DNA of 64,000 bases, from contig NZ_BMED01000003.1 of assembly GCF_014636315.1 (NCBI RefSeq), forward strand, positions 186,001 to 250,000, in the 5' to 3' direction. Position 1 is the first letter of the stretch, and every line of letters begins with the position of its first letter. The notes beneath the pieces are model-generated. The model worked only from the letters and a program-made list of their open reading frames with translations. It searched no databases and was not told where the DNA came from. This stretch comes from Parundibacterium terreum (GTDB lineage: Bacteria > Pseudomonadota > Gammaproteobacteria > Burkholderiales > Burkholderiaceae_D). This document shows positions 47,074-56,270 of this stretch, in pieces. Both the position numbers and the translations under genes were made by a program.

Positions 47074-48375
47074 ATGAGCAAGAAAGGAATATTGGCGGCA
47101 ATGGCATTGTTCACCTTATGCGCACGGGCAGCGGCACAGAGCCCGATTTTGCCGCCACCCGATAGCGTGAGCCTGGAAAAACTGGGGCTGATGAATAGCT
47201 TTCCGCCGGTTGGTGACCAGATTGTGAATAACGAAAACCGTGGCAAATACCCGCAAATGCGCTGGGTGCTGCAGCATACGCGGGAAGTAGTGCCTACCCG
47301 GAATATCCGTCGCGGTAATTCGCCGGTATCCGAGCTGCCGGCAGCTCCGAGGGATTTCGATGGGCTTGTGTTTGAGGACGACAAGGGGCAGAAGATTACG
47401 GTCGCCGAGTGGCAAAAGAATACCTACACCGATGGTCTCATCGTATTGCACAAAGGCCGGGTGGTCTACGAGCGTTACAGCAATCAAATGAAGGCGGAAA
47501 CTCCGCATCTGCTATTTTCGGTGACCAAGTCGTTTACCGGCTTGCTGGCGGCACAACTGATCCATGAAGGCAAGATCGACGCCAATAGTGTAGTGAGCAA
47601 ATATGTGCCGGAACTGGCTGAAAGCGCCTGGGGTGACATGACTGTTCAGCAGGTGCTCGACATGACGGGGGCTGTTCGCTTCCGCGAAGTGTATACCGAT
47701 CCTACGTCTGAGATCTTTCCCTATCTGTATGCCAGCAATCTGCTGCCTGTGCCCACTGGCTATGCAGGCCCTAAAACAATCTATGAATTCGTGAAAACCC
47801 TGAAAAAAGAAGGCGAGCACGGGGCAGGATTCGTTTATCGCACCGTCCATTCCGAAGTGCTGGGCTGGATAGTGTCGCGGGTGACAGGCAAGCACTTTGC
47901 CGACCTGCTGTCTGAACGTGTCTGGAGCAGGCTGGGCATGCAGGAAGATGCCTATGTGATGGTGGATGCGGTCGGCACTCCCTTGCAGGGGGCCGGCCTG
48001 AATGCCAGTTTGCGCGACCTTGCGCGGTTTGGTGAAATGCTGCGCCGTGGCGGCGAGTTCAATGGCCAGCGCGTTTTTGACCGGTCTGTGATCGACGAAC
48101 TGCGCAAGGGGGGCGACAGAGAAAAATTCAAAGCCTCGGGCATGAGCTTCCGCCCCGGCTATTCCTATCATAATCAGTGGTGGATACTGCACAATACCGA
48201 TGGCGCGTTTGAAGCCTCCGGCGTACATGGACAGATGATACATATCAATCCTGCGGCGGAAATGGTCGTGGTAAAGCTGTCTTCCCACCCGGTAGCGGGA
48301 GCCGGGCTGACGCAGGCCTTGACGCTGCGCGCCTGGGATGCACTGGCAAAAGCGGTGCGTACGCTGGATAAATGA
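47074..48375 (+). CDS. Secreted serine hydrolase of the beta-lactamase/NylB-like family
   Basis: The protein has 433 residues from the ATG at 47074, behind AGGAGA. A signal peptide ends near ARAAAQS (about 22). The catalytic SxxK is S149-VTK in LLFSVTKSFTGLLA, a tyrosine motif lies in YRTVHSEVLGW, and a KTG-equivalent HGQ motif appears near the end (GVHGQMIHI). The fold is the class C beta-lactamase / 6-aminohexanoate-dimer hydrolase group, which includes esterases and D-aminopeptidases. The natural substrate cannot be told; antibiotic resistance should not be assumed. It is divergent from the winged-helix/TPR regulator. Confidence 0.85.
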   Translation: MSKKGILAAMALFTLCARAAAQSPILPPPDSVSLEKLGLMNSFPPVGDQIVNNENRGKYPQMRWVLQHTREVVPTRNIRRGNSPVSELPAAPRDFDGLVFEDDKGQKITVAEWQKNTYTDGLIVLHKGRVVYERYSNQMKAETPHLLFSVTKSFTGLLAAQLIHEGKIDANSVVSKYVPELAESAWGDMTVQQVLDMTGAVRFREVYTDPTSEIFPYLYASNLLPVPTGYAGPKTIYEFVKTLKKEGEHGAGFVYRTVHSEVLGWIVSRVTGKHFADLLSERVWSRLGMQEDAYVMVDAVGTPLQGAGLNASLRDLARFGEMLRRGGEFNGQRVFDRSVIDELRKGGDREKFKASGMSFRPGYSYHNQWWILHNTDGAFEASGVHGQMIHINPAAEMVVVKLSSHPVAGAGLTQALTLRAWDALAKAVRTLDK

Positions 48376-48434
48376 TGAGTCCGGCGGGTGTGGCCGGCTG
48401 ATTGCCGCGCTAGCTTTGCCTACGCCTTGTTCAT

Positions 48435-48470
48435 ACCATGCCGGGCGAGTTCTGCCCGGCATGGTTCTTC
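48435..48470 (+). terminator. Terminator-like hairpin after the serine hydrolase gene
   Basis: ACCATGCCGGGC and GCCCGGCATGGT form a 12-bp stem around GAGTTCT; only a short T-rich tail (TCTTC) follows. Confidence 0.7.
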
Positions 48471-48531
48471 GTGGCTCGGAATGCTCCAAAATGTCCTACA
48501 ATAACGGCTTGATTTCATTGCTAGGACTATC

Positions 48532-49770
48532 ATGGCCGTCAATTCCCCTCTCCCCATCGCTTCTGACCTGAAACCTGTGGCCGGCATACAGCTCGGCTAT
48601 GCCGAAGCCGGCATCAAGAAGCCTAACCGCAAGGATGTACTGGTGATGGCCCTGGCGCCGACCGCAACCGTGTCAGGCGTATTTACGACCAATCGTTTTT
48701 GCGCTGCTCCGGTGCAGGTGTGCAAGGCGCATCTGGAAGCGCTGCGTATCTCCAGTTCGCCCATACGCGCGCTGGTCGTCAATACCGGCAATGCAAATGC
48801 CGGTACCGGCGACGCCGGCCTGGCGGCCGCCAACGCTACCTGCGTGGCACTGGCAGAACTGCTGGGTTGTGAATCATCCCAGATATTGCCATTTTCTACA
48901 GGAGTGATTCTGGAACCCTTGCCGGTAGACAGGCTGACTGCCGGTTTGCCAAAAGCAATTGCCAATCTGAAAGAAGATAACTGGTACATGGCGGCAGAGT
49001 CCATCATGACTACCGATACGCAGCCCAAAGCAGCTTCGTCCACGGTTGTGATCAACGGCAAGACCGTGACCATGACGGGGATCAGCAAAGGCGCCGGCAT
49101 GATCAAGCCGAATATGGCAACCATGCTGGGTTATCTCGCGATGGATGCGAAGGTCGCGCAACCGGTACTGGATCATCTGGTCAAGCAGGCGGCCGACAAA
49201 TCGTTCAATTGCATCACCATCGACGGCGATACCTCCACCAATGACTCCTTCATGCTGATTGCAACTGGCGCTTCAGAGCTGGAAATCAATGACATCGACA
49301 GCCCTGAGTACAAGGCACTGGCGAGCGCGGTCATTGCTTTGTCGCAGAAATTGGCGCACATGATCATTCGCGACGGTGAAGGTGCGACCAAGTTCATGAC
49401 CATCACCGTGGAAGAGGGGCTGGATGTGGAGGAGTGCCGCAAGATCGCTTATTCCATCGCCCATTCACCGCTGGTCAAGACGGCTTTCTTTGCTTCCGAT
49501 CCTAACCTGGGACGTATTTTGGCGGCCATCGGCTATGCCGGCGTGAATGACCTGGATGTCAGCCGCTTGAATTTGTATCTGGATGACGTTTGGGTGGCCA
49601 AGAACGGCGGCCGCAACCCGGACTATCGCGAGGAAGAGGGCCAGCGCGTGATGAAGCAAAGCGAAATCACGATACGCGTGAAGCTTGCGCGCGGCAATGC
49701 GGAAGCGACGGTGTGGACTTGCGATCTGTCGCACGACTACGTTTCCATCAATGCCGATTACCGTTCCTGA
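48532..49770 (+). CDS. argJ: Bifunctional glutamate N-acetyltransferase / amino-acid N-acetyltransferase ArgJ
   Basis: The protein has 412 residues. The self-cleavage site with the catalytic Thr197 lies in [25 protein letters not shown] and the C-terminal SINADYRS are further family marks. It recycles the acetyl group from N-acetylornithine to glutamate and can also acetylate glutamate with acetyl-CoA in arginine synthesis. The chain is cut into alpha and beta parts between Ala196 and Thr197. It is first in the argJ-DUF815-mutT run. Confidence 0.95.
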   Translation: MAVNSPLPIASDLKPVAGIQLGYAEAGIKKPNRKDVLVMALAPTATVSGVFTTNRFCAAPVQVCKAHLEALRISSSPIRALVVNTGNANAGTGDAGLAAANATCVALAELLGCESSQILPFSTGVILEPLPVDRLTAGLPKAIANLKEDNWYMAAESIMTTDTQPKAASSTVVINGKTVTMTGISKGAGMIKPNMATMLGYLAMDAKVAQPVLDHLVKQAADKSFNCITIDGDTSTNDSFMLIATGASELEINDIDSPEYKALASAVIALSQKLAHMIIRDGEGATKFMTITVEEGLDVEECRKIAYSIAHSPLVKTAFFASDPNLGRILAAIGYAGVNDLDVSRLNLYLDDVWVAKNGGRNPDYREEEGQRVMKQSEITIRVKLARGNAEATVWTCDLSHDYVSINADYRS

Positions 49771-49832
49771 TATGCCACTGCGGCAGCTTTAGCCTGCCGC
49801 AGCAATTTGCCCGACACCTGTCTGACACTATC

Positions 49833-50699
49833 ATGCAATTAGACCAGTTTTTATCCCGGGCGGAGTTGTTGTTGACACGCCTGGAAGCTATCCTTCCTGC
49901 GGCTCACCGCGCGCCAGACTGGCAGGCTGCCACGGCTTTTCGCTGGCGCAAACGCGGCGGCCAAGGCTATTTGCAGGCGGTCAGGCATGCGTCTGCCATT
50001 TCCCTGGATGATTTGCATAATATCTCTACGCAGAAGCGGCAAATAGAGCAGAACACATTGCAATTCGTGCATCGCAAACCGGCCAATAATGTATTGCTGA
50101 CCGGTGCCCGCGGTACCGGCAAGTCTTCACTGATCAAGGCTTGCCTGAATCGCTTTGCCGACCAGGGGCTGCGCCTGATAGAAGTGGACAAGGGCGACCT
50201 GGCGGATTTGCCGGATATTGTCGATCTGGTCGCCGAACGTCCCGAGCGTTTTGTCATTTTCTGCGATGACCTGTCCTTTGAGGAGGGCGAGGCCGGCTAC
50301 AAGGCCTTGAAAGTCGCGCTGGACGGCAGTATCGCAACGCAATCCGATAATGTGCTGATCTATGCCACCTCCAACCGGCGCCATTTGCTGCCGGAGAAGA
50401 TGTCCGATAACGCCAGCTACAAGCACGGTGAAGATGGCGACCTGCACCCAGGCGAGACGGTGGAAGAAAAAATTTCACTGTCTGAGCGCTTTGGCTTGTG
50501 GGTATCTTTTTATCCATTCAAGCAGGACGATTATCTGGATATTGTGGCGCATTGGCTGCAAACCATGGGATGCAATGCCGAACAAATAGAAGCAGCGCGT
50601 GCCGATGCATTACGCTGGGCGCTGCAACGCGGTTCACGCTCTGGCCGGGTTGCCTGGCAATTTGCGAAGGACCATGCAGGCAAACTGGCCGAAGCCTGA
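49833..50699 (+). CDS. DUF815-family ATP-binding protein
   Basis: The protein has 288 residues from the ATG at 49833; longer in-frame extensions would run back into argJ. Walker A GARGTGKS is at 91-98, Walker B is FVIFCDDLSF near 139-148, and NRRHLLPEKMSDN holds sensor-like residues. It is an AAA+-like ATPase of unknown function, conserved between argJ and mutT in betaproteobacteria. The biological role is not known. Confidence 0.88.
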   Translation: MQLDQFLSRAELLLTRLEAILPAAHRAPDWQAATAFRWRKRGGQGYLQAVRHASAISLDDLHNISTQKRQIEQNTLQFVHRKPANNVLLTGARGTGKSSLIKACLNRFADQGLRLIEVDKGDLADLPDIVDLVAERPERFVIFCDDLSFEEGEAGYKALKVALDGSIATQSDNVLIYATSNRRHLLPEKMSDNASYKHGEDGDLHPGETVEEKISLSERFGLWVSFYPFKQDDYLDIVAHWLQTMGCNAEQIEAARADALRWALQRGSRSGRVAWQFAKDHAGKLAEA

Positions 50700-50789
50700 G
50701 CCCTTAATTCTGAATGCGCCGCTGCCATTGCAGCAGATCTTCGGTGGCACATTTGCCCTCTCTACTTTTCTTCCGCTGATTGTTTATTC

Positions 50790-51194
50790 ATGTCTCAAAC
50801 TCCTGTTGATGTCGCCGTAGGCATATTGCTCAAACCGAATGGGGATGTGCTGCTGGGTCAACGCCCTGCCGGCAAACCTTACGAGGGCTATTGGGAGTTC
50901 CCTGGGGGCAAAGTTGAGCAGGGTGAGGCGATCCTGGATGCGCTGAAGCGCGAAATGATGGAAGAGCTTGGCATCAAGGTGCTGTCTGCCGAACCCTGGT
51001 GCTGTATAGAGCACGTTTATCCGCATGCCCACGTGCACCTGCACTTCTATATCAGCCGCGAATGGCAGGGTGAGCCGCAGAGTCTTGAAGGCCAGGCATT
51101 TGCATGGCAGGGAAGTGTGGAACTGGATCCCTTGTTGCCTGCCACGATACCCTTGCTGGAATGGCTGGATGCGTTTCGTGCCCAGGATTGCTAA
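50790..51194 (+). CDS. mutT: 8-oxo-dGTP diphosphatase MutT (Nudix)
   Basis: The protein has 134 residues. The Nudix box reads from GGKVEQGE to REMMEELGI (about 35-58), matching G-x5-E-x7-REUxEExGU. It hydrolyses 8-oxo-dGTP and prevents A:T to C:G changes. It lies 90 bp after the DUF815 gene. In related genomes yacG and zapD usually follow; here the D-alanine locus stands between. Confidence 0.92.
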   Translation: MSQTPVDVAVGILLKPNGDVLLGQRPAGKPYEGYWEFPGGKVEQGEAILDALKREMMEELGIKVLSAEPWCCIEHVYPHAHVHLHFYISREWQGEPQSLEGQAFAWQGSVELDPLLPATIPLLEWLDAFRAQDC

Positions 51195-51262
51195 CACTCA
51201 GGCAATTTATCGACCTTCTTCCGACTGCTGCAAGAACGTTTTCATCTATTGCCGTCCAGTAC

Positions 51263-51280
51263 TGTATCGTTTCAAATACG
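51263..51280. promoter_or_regulatory. TyrR-box-like site 1
   Basis: TGTAT-N8-ATACG, one mismatch from a perfect dyad. It has the TGTA-N10-TACA spacing of TyrR boxes and is centred about 198 bp before the predicted transcription start. Confidence 0.5.
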
Positions 51281-51281
51281 A

Positions 51282-51299
51282 TGTATTGAAAATGATACA
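51282..51299. promoter_or_regulatory. TyrR-box-like site 2
   Basis: TGTAT-N8-ATACA, a perfect dyad starting 19 bp after site 1. Confidence 0.6.
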
Positions 51300-51362
51300 G
51301 TGTCCCATATTAGCTACAGCATAGAAGCCGCACTCTAGTTCAGAGAAAGCGCTTAAAATGAC

Positions 51363-51380
51363 TGTATTGAAATGCATACA
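51363..51380. promoter_or_regulatory. TyrR-box-like site 3
   Basis: TGTAT-N8-ATACA, a perfect dyad within ACTGTAT/ATACAGT. It is 81 bp (eight helical turns) after site 2 and about 98 bp before the predicted start. Confidence 0.6.
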
Positions 51381-51443
51381 GTTTAAAATGCTGATTTCCG
51401 ATGAAAATTTCTTAAGCGATTGAATTTGTTCAATAAAATTTTG

Positions 51444-51459
51444 TGGCATGGGCTTTGCT
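51444..51459 (+). promoter_or_regulatory. Sigma-54 promoter upstream of alr
   Basis: TGGCAT-N5-TTGCT matches TGGCAC-N5-TTGCW at all but one conserved base with exact GG/GC spacing. Transcription would start near 51470, about 94 bp before alr. A sigma-54 activator is encoded in the same locus. Confidence 0.72.
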
Positions 51460-51563
51460 ATAACAAAAACCAAACTATCGAAAATTCAGCTGGTCAGCCG
51501 GTCAGCCGGTATATGAATGGTTTGCCTTTGAGCAGCGGTGAGATTCAAAACGGAGAAGTATAG

Positions 51564-52685
51564 ATGCAGCAGCCAGCAGGACGAGCGGGAGCAATACTGA
51601 CGATTGATTTGGGTGCGGTGCGCAGTAATTACCGTTTTTTGCGCAGCAAGCTGGTGTCTGCGCAGTGCGGCGCTGCGGTCAAAGCCGACTCGTATGGCCT
51701 GGGTGCAGCGCGTATTTCAGAAGCCCTGTTTGAAGAAGGTTGCCGTCACTTTTTCGTTGCACATCTGGAAGAAGCGATAGCCTTGCGGCCCCACTTGCCT
51801 GAGGCCGCCAGCATTTATGTCATGCATGGTTCTCCTGTGGGCTATGAGGCAGAGTTTCTTGAGCATGGCTGTATTCCGGTATTGAACAGTTGCCAGCAAA
51901 TTCTGGCCTGGCGCGATCTGGCGCAAGAAAAGCAGCAAGAGCTGCCCGCCATCATCCAGCTGGACACGGGCATGTCGCGCATGGGCATGTCGCCAACGGA
52001 AGTGCAAGCCTGGCTGGCTGACCCCGGCTTTATCGACGGTATACAGGTGCAGTATCTGATGAGCCATCTGGCCTGCGCTGAGAACCAGCAAAGCCCGGTG
52101 AACCAGCAGCAACTGCAAAGCTTCCAGGCTCTGCGCCGGCAATTGCCGCAGAGCCGGGCTACGCTGGCCAATTCCTCCGGCATCTTTCTCGGCCCCGATT
52201 TCCACTTTGATCTGGTGCGTCCTGGTGCCGCTTTGTATGGCCTGACGCCGGTCGCAGGTGAAGACAATCCGTTGCAGCCGGTAGCGCATCTGCAGGGAAA
52301 AATCATCCAGACCCGTGAAATCGCTGCCGGCACCGGAGTGGGCTATAGCCTAACATACCGCAGCACGCAGGTACGGCGAATCGCCACCGTTGCAGTAGGC
52401 TACGCGGATGGCTGGCTGCGCAGCTTAAGCAACCGCGGCACGGTATTTATCGGCGATACGCCGGTGCCCATGGTGGGTAATGTATCCATGGATACGGTCA
52501 CGCTCGATGTCAGCGATGTCGCACTGGAGTTGCTGTATCCGGGGGCCCTGGTTGATCTGATCTCGGCAAAAAATACTGCCGACCAGGTTGCGGAGCGCGC
52601 CGGCACCATAGGCTACGAGATTCTCACCAGCCTGGGTTTGCGTTATCAGCGCCACTACATTGATACGCCTGCCCAACCTGCCTAA
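51564..52685 (+). CDS. alr: Alanine racemase (catabolic, DadX-like)
   Basis: The protein has 373 residues. The PLP lysine is K40 in AAVKADSYGLG. The second catalytic tyrosine region GVGYSLTYRS and the phosphate-binding part near 200-220 are present. It interconverts L- and D-alanine. Placement 57 bp before dadA points to the catabolic isozyme (DadX), although D-Ala also feeds ddlB and murF. Expression probably depends on sigma-54 and TyrR-like binding sites upstream. Confidence 0.93.
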   Translation: MQQPAGRAGAILTIDLGAVRSNYRFLRSKLVSAQCGAAVKADSYGLGAARISEALFEEGCRHFFVAHLEEAIALRPHLPEAASIYVMHGSPVGYEAEFLEHGCIPVLNSCQQILAWRDLAQEKQQELPAIIQLDTGMSRMGMSPTEVQAWLADPGFIDGIQVQYLMSHLACAENQQSPVNQQQLQSFQALRRQLPQSRATLANSSGIFLGPDFHFDLVRPGAALYGLTPVAGEDNPLQPVAHLQGKIIQTREIAAGTGVGYSLTYRSTQVRRIATVAVGYADGWLRSLSNRGTVFIGDTPVPMVGNVSMDTVTLDVSDVALELLYPGALVDLISAKNTADQVAERAGTIGYEILTSLGLRYQRHYIDTPAQPA

Positions 52686-52742
52686 TAAGAGCAGGCTGTA
52701 AGCGATACAAACTAATTTAAAAAAGCTGTTGGAGGAGTACAA

Positions 52743-54038
52743 ATGAAGGTATTGATTTTAGGTGCAGGTGTAATTGGTACGGCGTCGGCTTATTATCTGG
52801 CGAAAGCCGGGCATGAGGTAACGGTGGTCGAGCGCCAGCCTGCAGCGGGTTTGGAAACCAGTTATGGCAATGCCGGCGAAGTATCGCCCGGCTATTCGGC
52901 ACCATGGGCCGGCCCAGGCGTGCCTCTGAAGGCCATCAAATGGCTGATGATGAAACACAGCCCGCTGGCCATCAGGCCCAGCCTGGATCCGCATATGTGG
53001 CGCTGGGTGACGCAGATGCTGATGAACTGCACAACCAAACGCTATGAAATCAACAAAGGCCGCATGCTGCGCCTGGCGGAATACAGCCGCGACTGTCTGC
53101 AGGAACTGCGCGCCGATACCGGCATCCATTACGATGAACGTACGCAAGGCACGATGCAGTTATTCCGCAATCAGCAGCAGCTGGAAGGATCGGCGACCGA
53201 TACGGCGATTTTGCAGCGCTACGATGTTCCTTACGAAGTGCTGGACAAGGCAGCTTGCCTTGCAATAGAACCTGCACTGGCCAATGTGCAGGAAAAATTT
53301 GTCGGCGCGTTGCGCCTGCCCGGCGATGAAACCGGCGACTGCTTCAAGTTCACGCAAAACCTGGCCAAACTGGCAGAGGAGCTGGGTGTCAAATTCCAGT
53401 ATGGCGTCAGCATACAGCGCATCCTGAAAGAGGGCGACCAGATTACCGGAGTGCAGACCTCAGCCGGCACAATGACTGCAGATCGCTATGTCTTGGCACT
53501 CGGAAGCTATTCGCCGATATTGCTGCGCGAACTGGGCATCAAGATTCCGGTCTATCCGATCAAGGGCTATTCGATCACGGTGCCGATTACCGATGCGCAG
53601 AGAGCGCCTGAATCCACCGTCATGGATGAAACCTATAAAGTGGCGATTACCCGCCTTGGCGACCGCATCCGGGTCGGCGGCACAGCGGAAATCACCGGCT
53701 ATAACCTGGATTTGCGCAAAGACCGCCGCGACACGCTGGAGCATTCGGTAAGTGATTTGTTCCCTGGCGGCGGCGATGTCTCCAAGGCAGAGTTCTGGAG
53801 CGGCCTGCGTCCCATGACGCCGGACGGCACGCCGGTAGTGGGGCCTACGCCTTTCCGCAATCTTTTCCTCAATACCGGTCACGGTACGCTGGGCTGGACC
53901 ATGGCGGCAGGTTCTGGCCGCCTGATTGCCGATATCGTCAGCGGCAAGCGTGCTGAAATCGCGACGCAGGGCTTGTTCATGGATCGTTACGGCAGCATCA
54001 ATCGTCCTATCATCGTAACGAAGGAGCTGCAATCATGA
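52743..54038 (+). CDS. dadA: D-amino acid dehydrogenase, DadA
   Basis: The protein has 431 residues with an FAD-binding motif at the start, [38 protein letters not shown] near 40-60 and the GRL-containing C-terminal segment with [16 protein letters not shown] are DadA signatures. It oxidises D-alanine to pyruvate and ammonia and feeds electrons to the membrane quinone pool. A good ribosome site (GGAGG) precedes the ATG. It overlaps the next gene by ATGA. Confidence 0.95.
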   Translation: MKVLILGAGVIGTASAYYLAKAGHEVTVVERQPAAGLETSYGNAGEVSPGYSAPWAGPGVPLKAIKWLMMKHSPLAIRPSLDPHMWRWVTQMLMNCTTKRYEINKGRMLRLAEYSRDCLQELRADTGIHYDERTQGTMQLFRNQQQLEGSATDTAILQRYDVPYEVLDKAACLAIEPALANVQEKFVGALRLPGDETGDCFKFTQNLAKLAEELGVKFQYGVSIQRILKEGDQITGVQTSAGTMTADRYVLALGSYSPILLRELGIKIPVYPIKGYSITVPITDAQRAPESTVMDETYKVAITRLGDRIRVGGTAEITGYNLDLRKDRRDTLEHSVSDLFPGGGDVSKAEFWSGLRPMTPDGTPVVGPTPFRNLFLNTGHGTLGWTMAAGSGRLIADIVSGKRAEIATQGLFMDRYGSINRPIIVTKELQS

Positions 54039-54613
54039 ACCAACTGGAACGCGAGCAACTGATCTCGTCGACAGAAATTTTTGCCGACCCCAGCCTGAAC
54101 ATGCGCTTCTACATCGCGATCGAATTGCTTGCGCAAATCGTCATGGTCATGCCCCGTACCGTGAATGCCGCAGCGCTGGCGCAGGCAACCGGCAAGACCC
54201 CGCGCCTCGTGCGCTCTATCCTGACCACGCTGAGCAAGGAAGGCCTGGTGTCACGCGACGCCAAGGAAAAAGACTGCTGGCATTGCCGCAACTGCAATGG
54301 CGTGATTACCCTGGCAGACATCTACCGCTGCTTCTCATTGGCGGAAGAAAAGGCAAATGCGAAGGCCGCCGAAAAAGCCAGCGCCAAGGCCGAGGCCGCA
54401 GGGGAGTCTGAAGAGGCCGGCAAGGGCAAGTCTCGCAGCTCCAGTCAGCAAAGCGTGGACTTGTTGATGATGCAGGTGAAGATGACGGTTAACCGTGCAG
54501 TACTGCAGCAACTGGAACAGTTTGACCTCGGGCGCTTGCGTGGTCTGACATCGATGACCGGATTTCGCTCGCATAACGCGCGTCCGCGCGGCTATATCCC
54601 TGAGCCCTATTGA
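54035..54613 (+). CDS. Rrf2-like winged-helix regulator with Cys cluster and Lys/Ala/Glu-rich insert
   Basis: The protein has 192 residues. The N-terminal winged helix (about 20-80) reads [14 protein letters not shown], then [27 protein letters not shown], as in Rrf2-type regulators; [10 protein letters not shown] at 91-100 is also Rrf2-like. A cluster C81-x2-C84-x2-C87 plus C99 could bind a metal or iron-sulfur cluster. Residues 103-135 are a low-complexity Ala/Lys/Glu tract not usual for the family. ATGA overlap with dadA suggests co-expression. Family placement is moderate; function, perhaps redox or metal control of D-amino acid oxidation, is unknown. Confidence 0.6.
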   Translation: MNQLEREQLISSTEIFADPSLNMRFYIAIELLAQIVMVMPRTVNAAALAQATGKTPRLVRSILTTLSKEGLVSRDAKEKDCWHCRNCNGVITLADIYRCFSLAEEKANAKAAEKASAKAEAAGESEEAGKGKSRSSSQQSVDLLMMQVKMTVNRAVLQQLEQFDLGRLRGLTSMTGFRSHNARPRGYIPEPY

Positions 54614-54621
54614 TGAACCAG

Positions 54622-54664
54622 GATTCGCCAATGCGACAGCCGCAAGCTGGCGTAAGCGAATCTT
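54622..54664 (+). terminator. Imperfect hairpin before the TyrR-like gene
   Basis: GATTCGC (54622-54628) and GCGAATC (54656-54662) pair around a partly paired interior; a T run comes only about 15 bases later. It could reduce read-through into the regulator gene. Confidence 0.3.
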
Positions 54665-54693
54665 GCTAATGCTCATTTTTCCTCTTCGAATCC

Positions 54694-56256
54694 ATGCGCA
54701 TTAATATCCATTTCAAAGACCGCGTCGGTATCGCGCATGAAATCCTGGCGGTGCTGGCAAGCCGCGGCCTGAACGTGGTCGCGGTTGAGGTCGATCCTCC
54801 GAATATATACATCGATAGCCCCGAACTGCTGGAATTCATGCTGCCATCGCTGCAGCAGGATTGCGCCCGCGTGCGCGGGGTAGGAAATATCGAGGTGGTG
54901 GATATCTTGCCGGGTATACGCCGCCGCCTGAACCTGGATACGATGATGGCAGTGATGGAGGATCCGGTACTGGCGATTGATGCCGGCGGCAAGATCGTGA
55001 TTGCGAATGCCGCTGCTGCTGCAGCGACCGGGATGAGCGAGGCTGAGCTTTGCCAAAAGAATCTTTCTGAGTTAATGGAAGATTCTGCGGTGCTTAATGA
55101 GCTGATTTCCAGTGCTTTCAGGGTACCCTCGCGAGAAGTGATATTGAGCGGCGAACCCTTTTTGATGGATGTGACGCCGGTTTCTGAACCGTTTACAGCT
55201 GGCCTTGCCAAACTGGGCCAGGCGGTTGGGGCGGTGCTGACCTTGCATGCGCCGCGCCGCATAGGAGGACGCTTGCATGCATTGCAGCACTCGGAGGCGG
55301 GTGGCTTCCATCTTATTATCGGTGAATCGGAACAGATACGCGCGTTGAAGATTCGTGCTGCGCGGGTGGCGGTGGTCGATGCTCCCTTGCTGATTACCGG
55401 CGAAACGGGCACCGGCAAGGAATTGCTGGCCCAGGCCTGCCACGGCGTCAGCGCCCGCAGTAATGCGCCCTTCCTGGAGTTGAATTGCGCAGCCTTGCCG
55501 GAGAGCCTGGCCGAGAGTGAGTTGTTCGGCTACATGGCCGGGGCATTTACCGGCGCCCAGCGCGGCGGCAAGCCCGGCCTGATAGAGATGGCCGACGGCG
55601 GTACGGTATTCCTGGATGAAATCGGCGAAATGTCGCTGTATTTGCAGGCCAAGCTGCTGCGTTTTTTGAATGACGGCAAGTTCAGGCGCATAGGCGGCGA
55701 CAAGGAAGTAAAGGTGAATGTGCGCATCATCAGTGCGACGCACCGTAATTTGCGGAAAATGGTGCAGGAGGGGCAGTTCCGGGAAGACCTGTTTTACAGG
55801 CTGAATGTGCTGCATCTGGAAATGCCTGCGCTCAGGGAGCGCCCTGATGACATCCTGCTGCTGGCCAGGCATTTTATCGAACGAGCTTGCACCCAGGCGC
55901 AAAAACCTATTTGCAGATTGAATTCTTCCGCCTGTGCGGCCCTGGTGTCCAATCGCTGGCCGGGAAATGTGCGCCAGTTGCAGAACGTCGTATTCCGCGC
56001 GATTACGATGTCGGATGAGCGGGTGCTGGACGCGGCTGACCTGGATTGGGCTGAGGACAGCATTAGCGCCGATGAAGTCAATCTGGATGCTGCAGAAAGC
56101 TGGGAGATTTCAGTGAATGCGTTTGAGCGCGCCTTGCTGGAAAAACTGTATCCGCAATATCCGTCCAGCCGCAAGCTGGCAGCCCGGCTGGACACGTCTC
56201 ATTCCATGATTGCCGCCAAATTGCGCAAACACGGCATCCCGGAAGGCAAGCGTTAG
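54694..56256 (+). CDS. TyrR-class sigma-54-dependent transcriptional regulator
   Basis: The protein has 520 residues. An ACT domain (about 1-70; MRINIHFKDRVGIAHEIL) and a PAS domain (about 80-190) precede the AAA+ domain (about 205-440). That domain has Walker A GETGTGKE at 236-243, the sigma-54 contact loop GAFTGA at 283-288 and Walker B FLDEIGE. A TyrR-type HTH (about 485-515; SSRKLAARLDTSHSMIAAKLRKHG) closes it. E. coli TyrR lacks GAFTGA; here it is complete, so this is probably a true sigma-54 activator. It lies in the D-alanine locus and likely acts at the three dyads before alr. The effector amino acid is inferred, possibly alanine or an aromatic. Its ribosome site is weak. Confidence 0.88.
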   Translation: MRINIHFKDRVGIAHEILAVLASRGLNVVAVEVDPPNIYIDSPELLEFMLPSLQQDCARVRGVGNIEVVDILPGIRRRLNLDTMMAVMEDPVLAIDAGGKIVIANAAAAAATGMSEAELCQKNLSELMEDSAVLNELISSAFRVPSREVILSGEPFLMDVTPVSEPFTAGLAKLGQAVGAVLTLHAPRRIGGRLHALQHSEAGGFHLIIGESEQIRALKIRAARVAVVDAPLLITGETGTGKELLAQACHGVSARSNAPFLELNCAALPESLAESELFGYMAGAFTGAQRGGKPGLIEMADGGTVFLDEIGEMSLYLQAKLLRFLNDGKFRRIGGDKEVKVNVRIISATHRNLRKMVQEGQFREDLFYRLNVLHLEMPALRERPDDILLLARHFIERACTQAQKPICRLNSSACAALVSNRWPGNVRQLQNVVFRAITMSDERVLDAADLDWAEDSISADEVNLDAAESWEISVNAFERALLEKLYPQYPSSRKLAARLDTSHSMIAAKLRKHGIPEGKR

Positions 56257-56270
56257 CCAGTCTCTGGCGG

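Larger units (their letters stand above)
51195..51563. promoter_or_regulatory. Control region of the D-alanine locus
   Basis: This 369-bp AT-rich spacer holds three TyrR-box-like dyads and a -24/-12 promoter, all described separately, and no other gene. Confidence 0.6.

Noticed and set aside
47074..48375. Antibiotic-resistance beta-lactamase
   Set aside because: It has the SxxK and fold of the superfamily but looks more like esterase/NylB-type hydrolases; nothing indicates drug hydrolysis.
49590..49832. Longer start for the DUF815 protein
   Set aside because: It would overlap argJ by 180 bases in another frame with non-homologous sequence.
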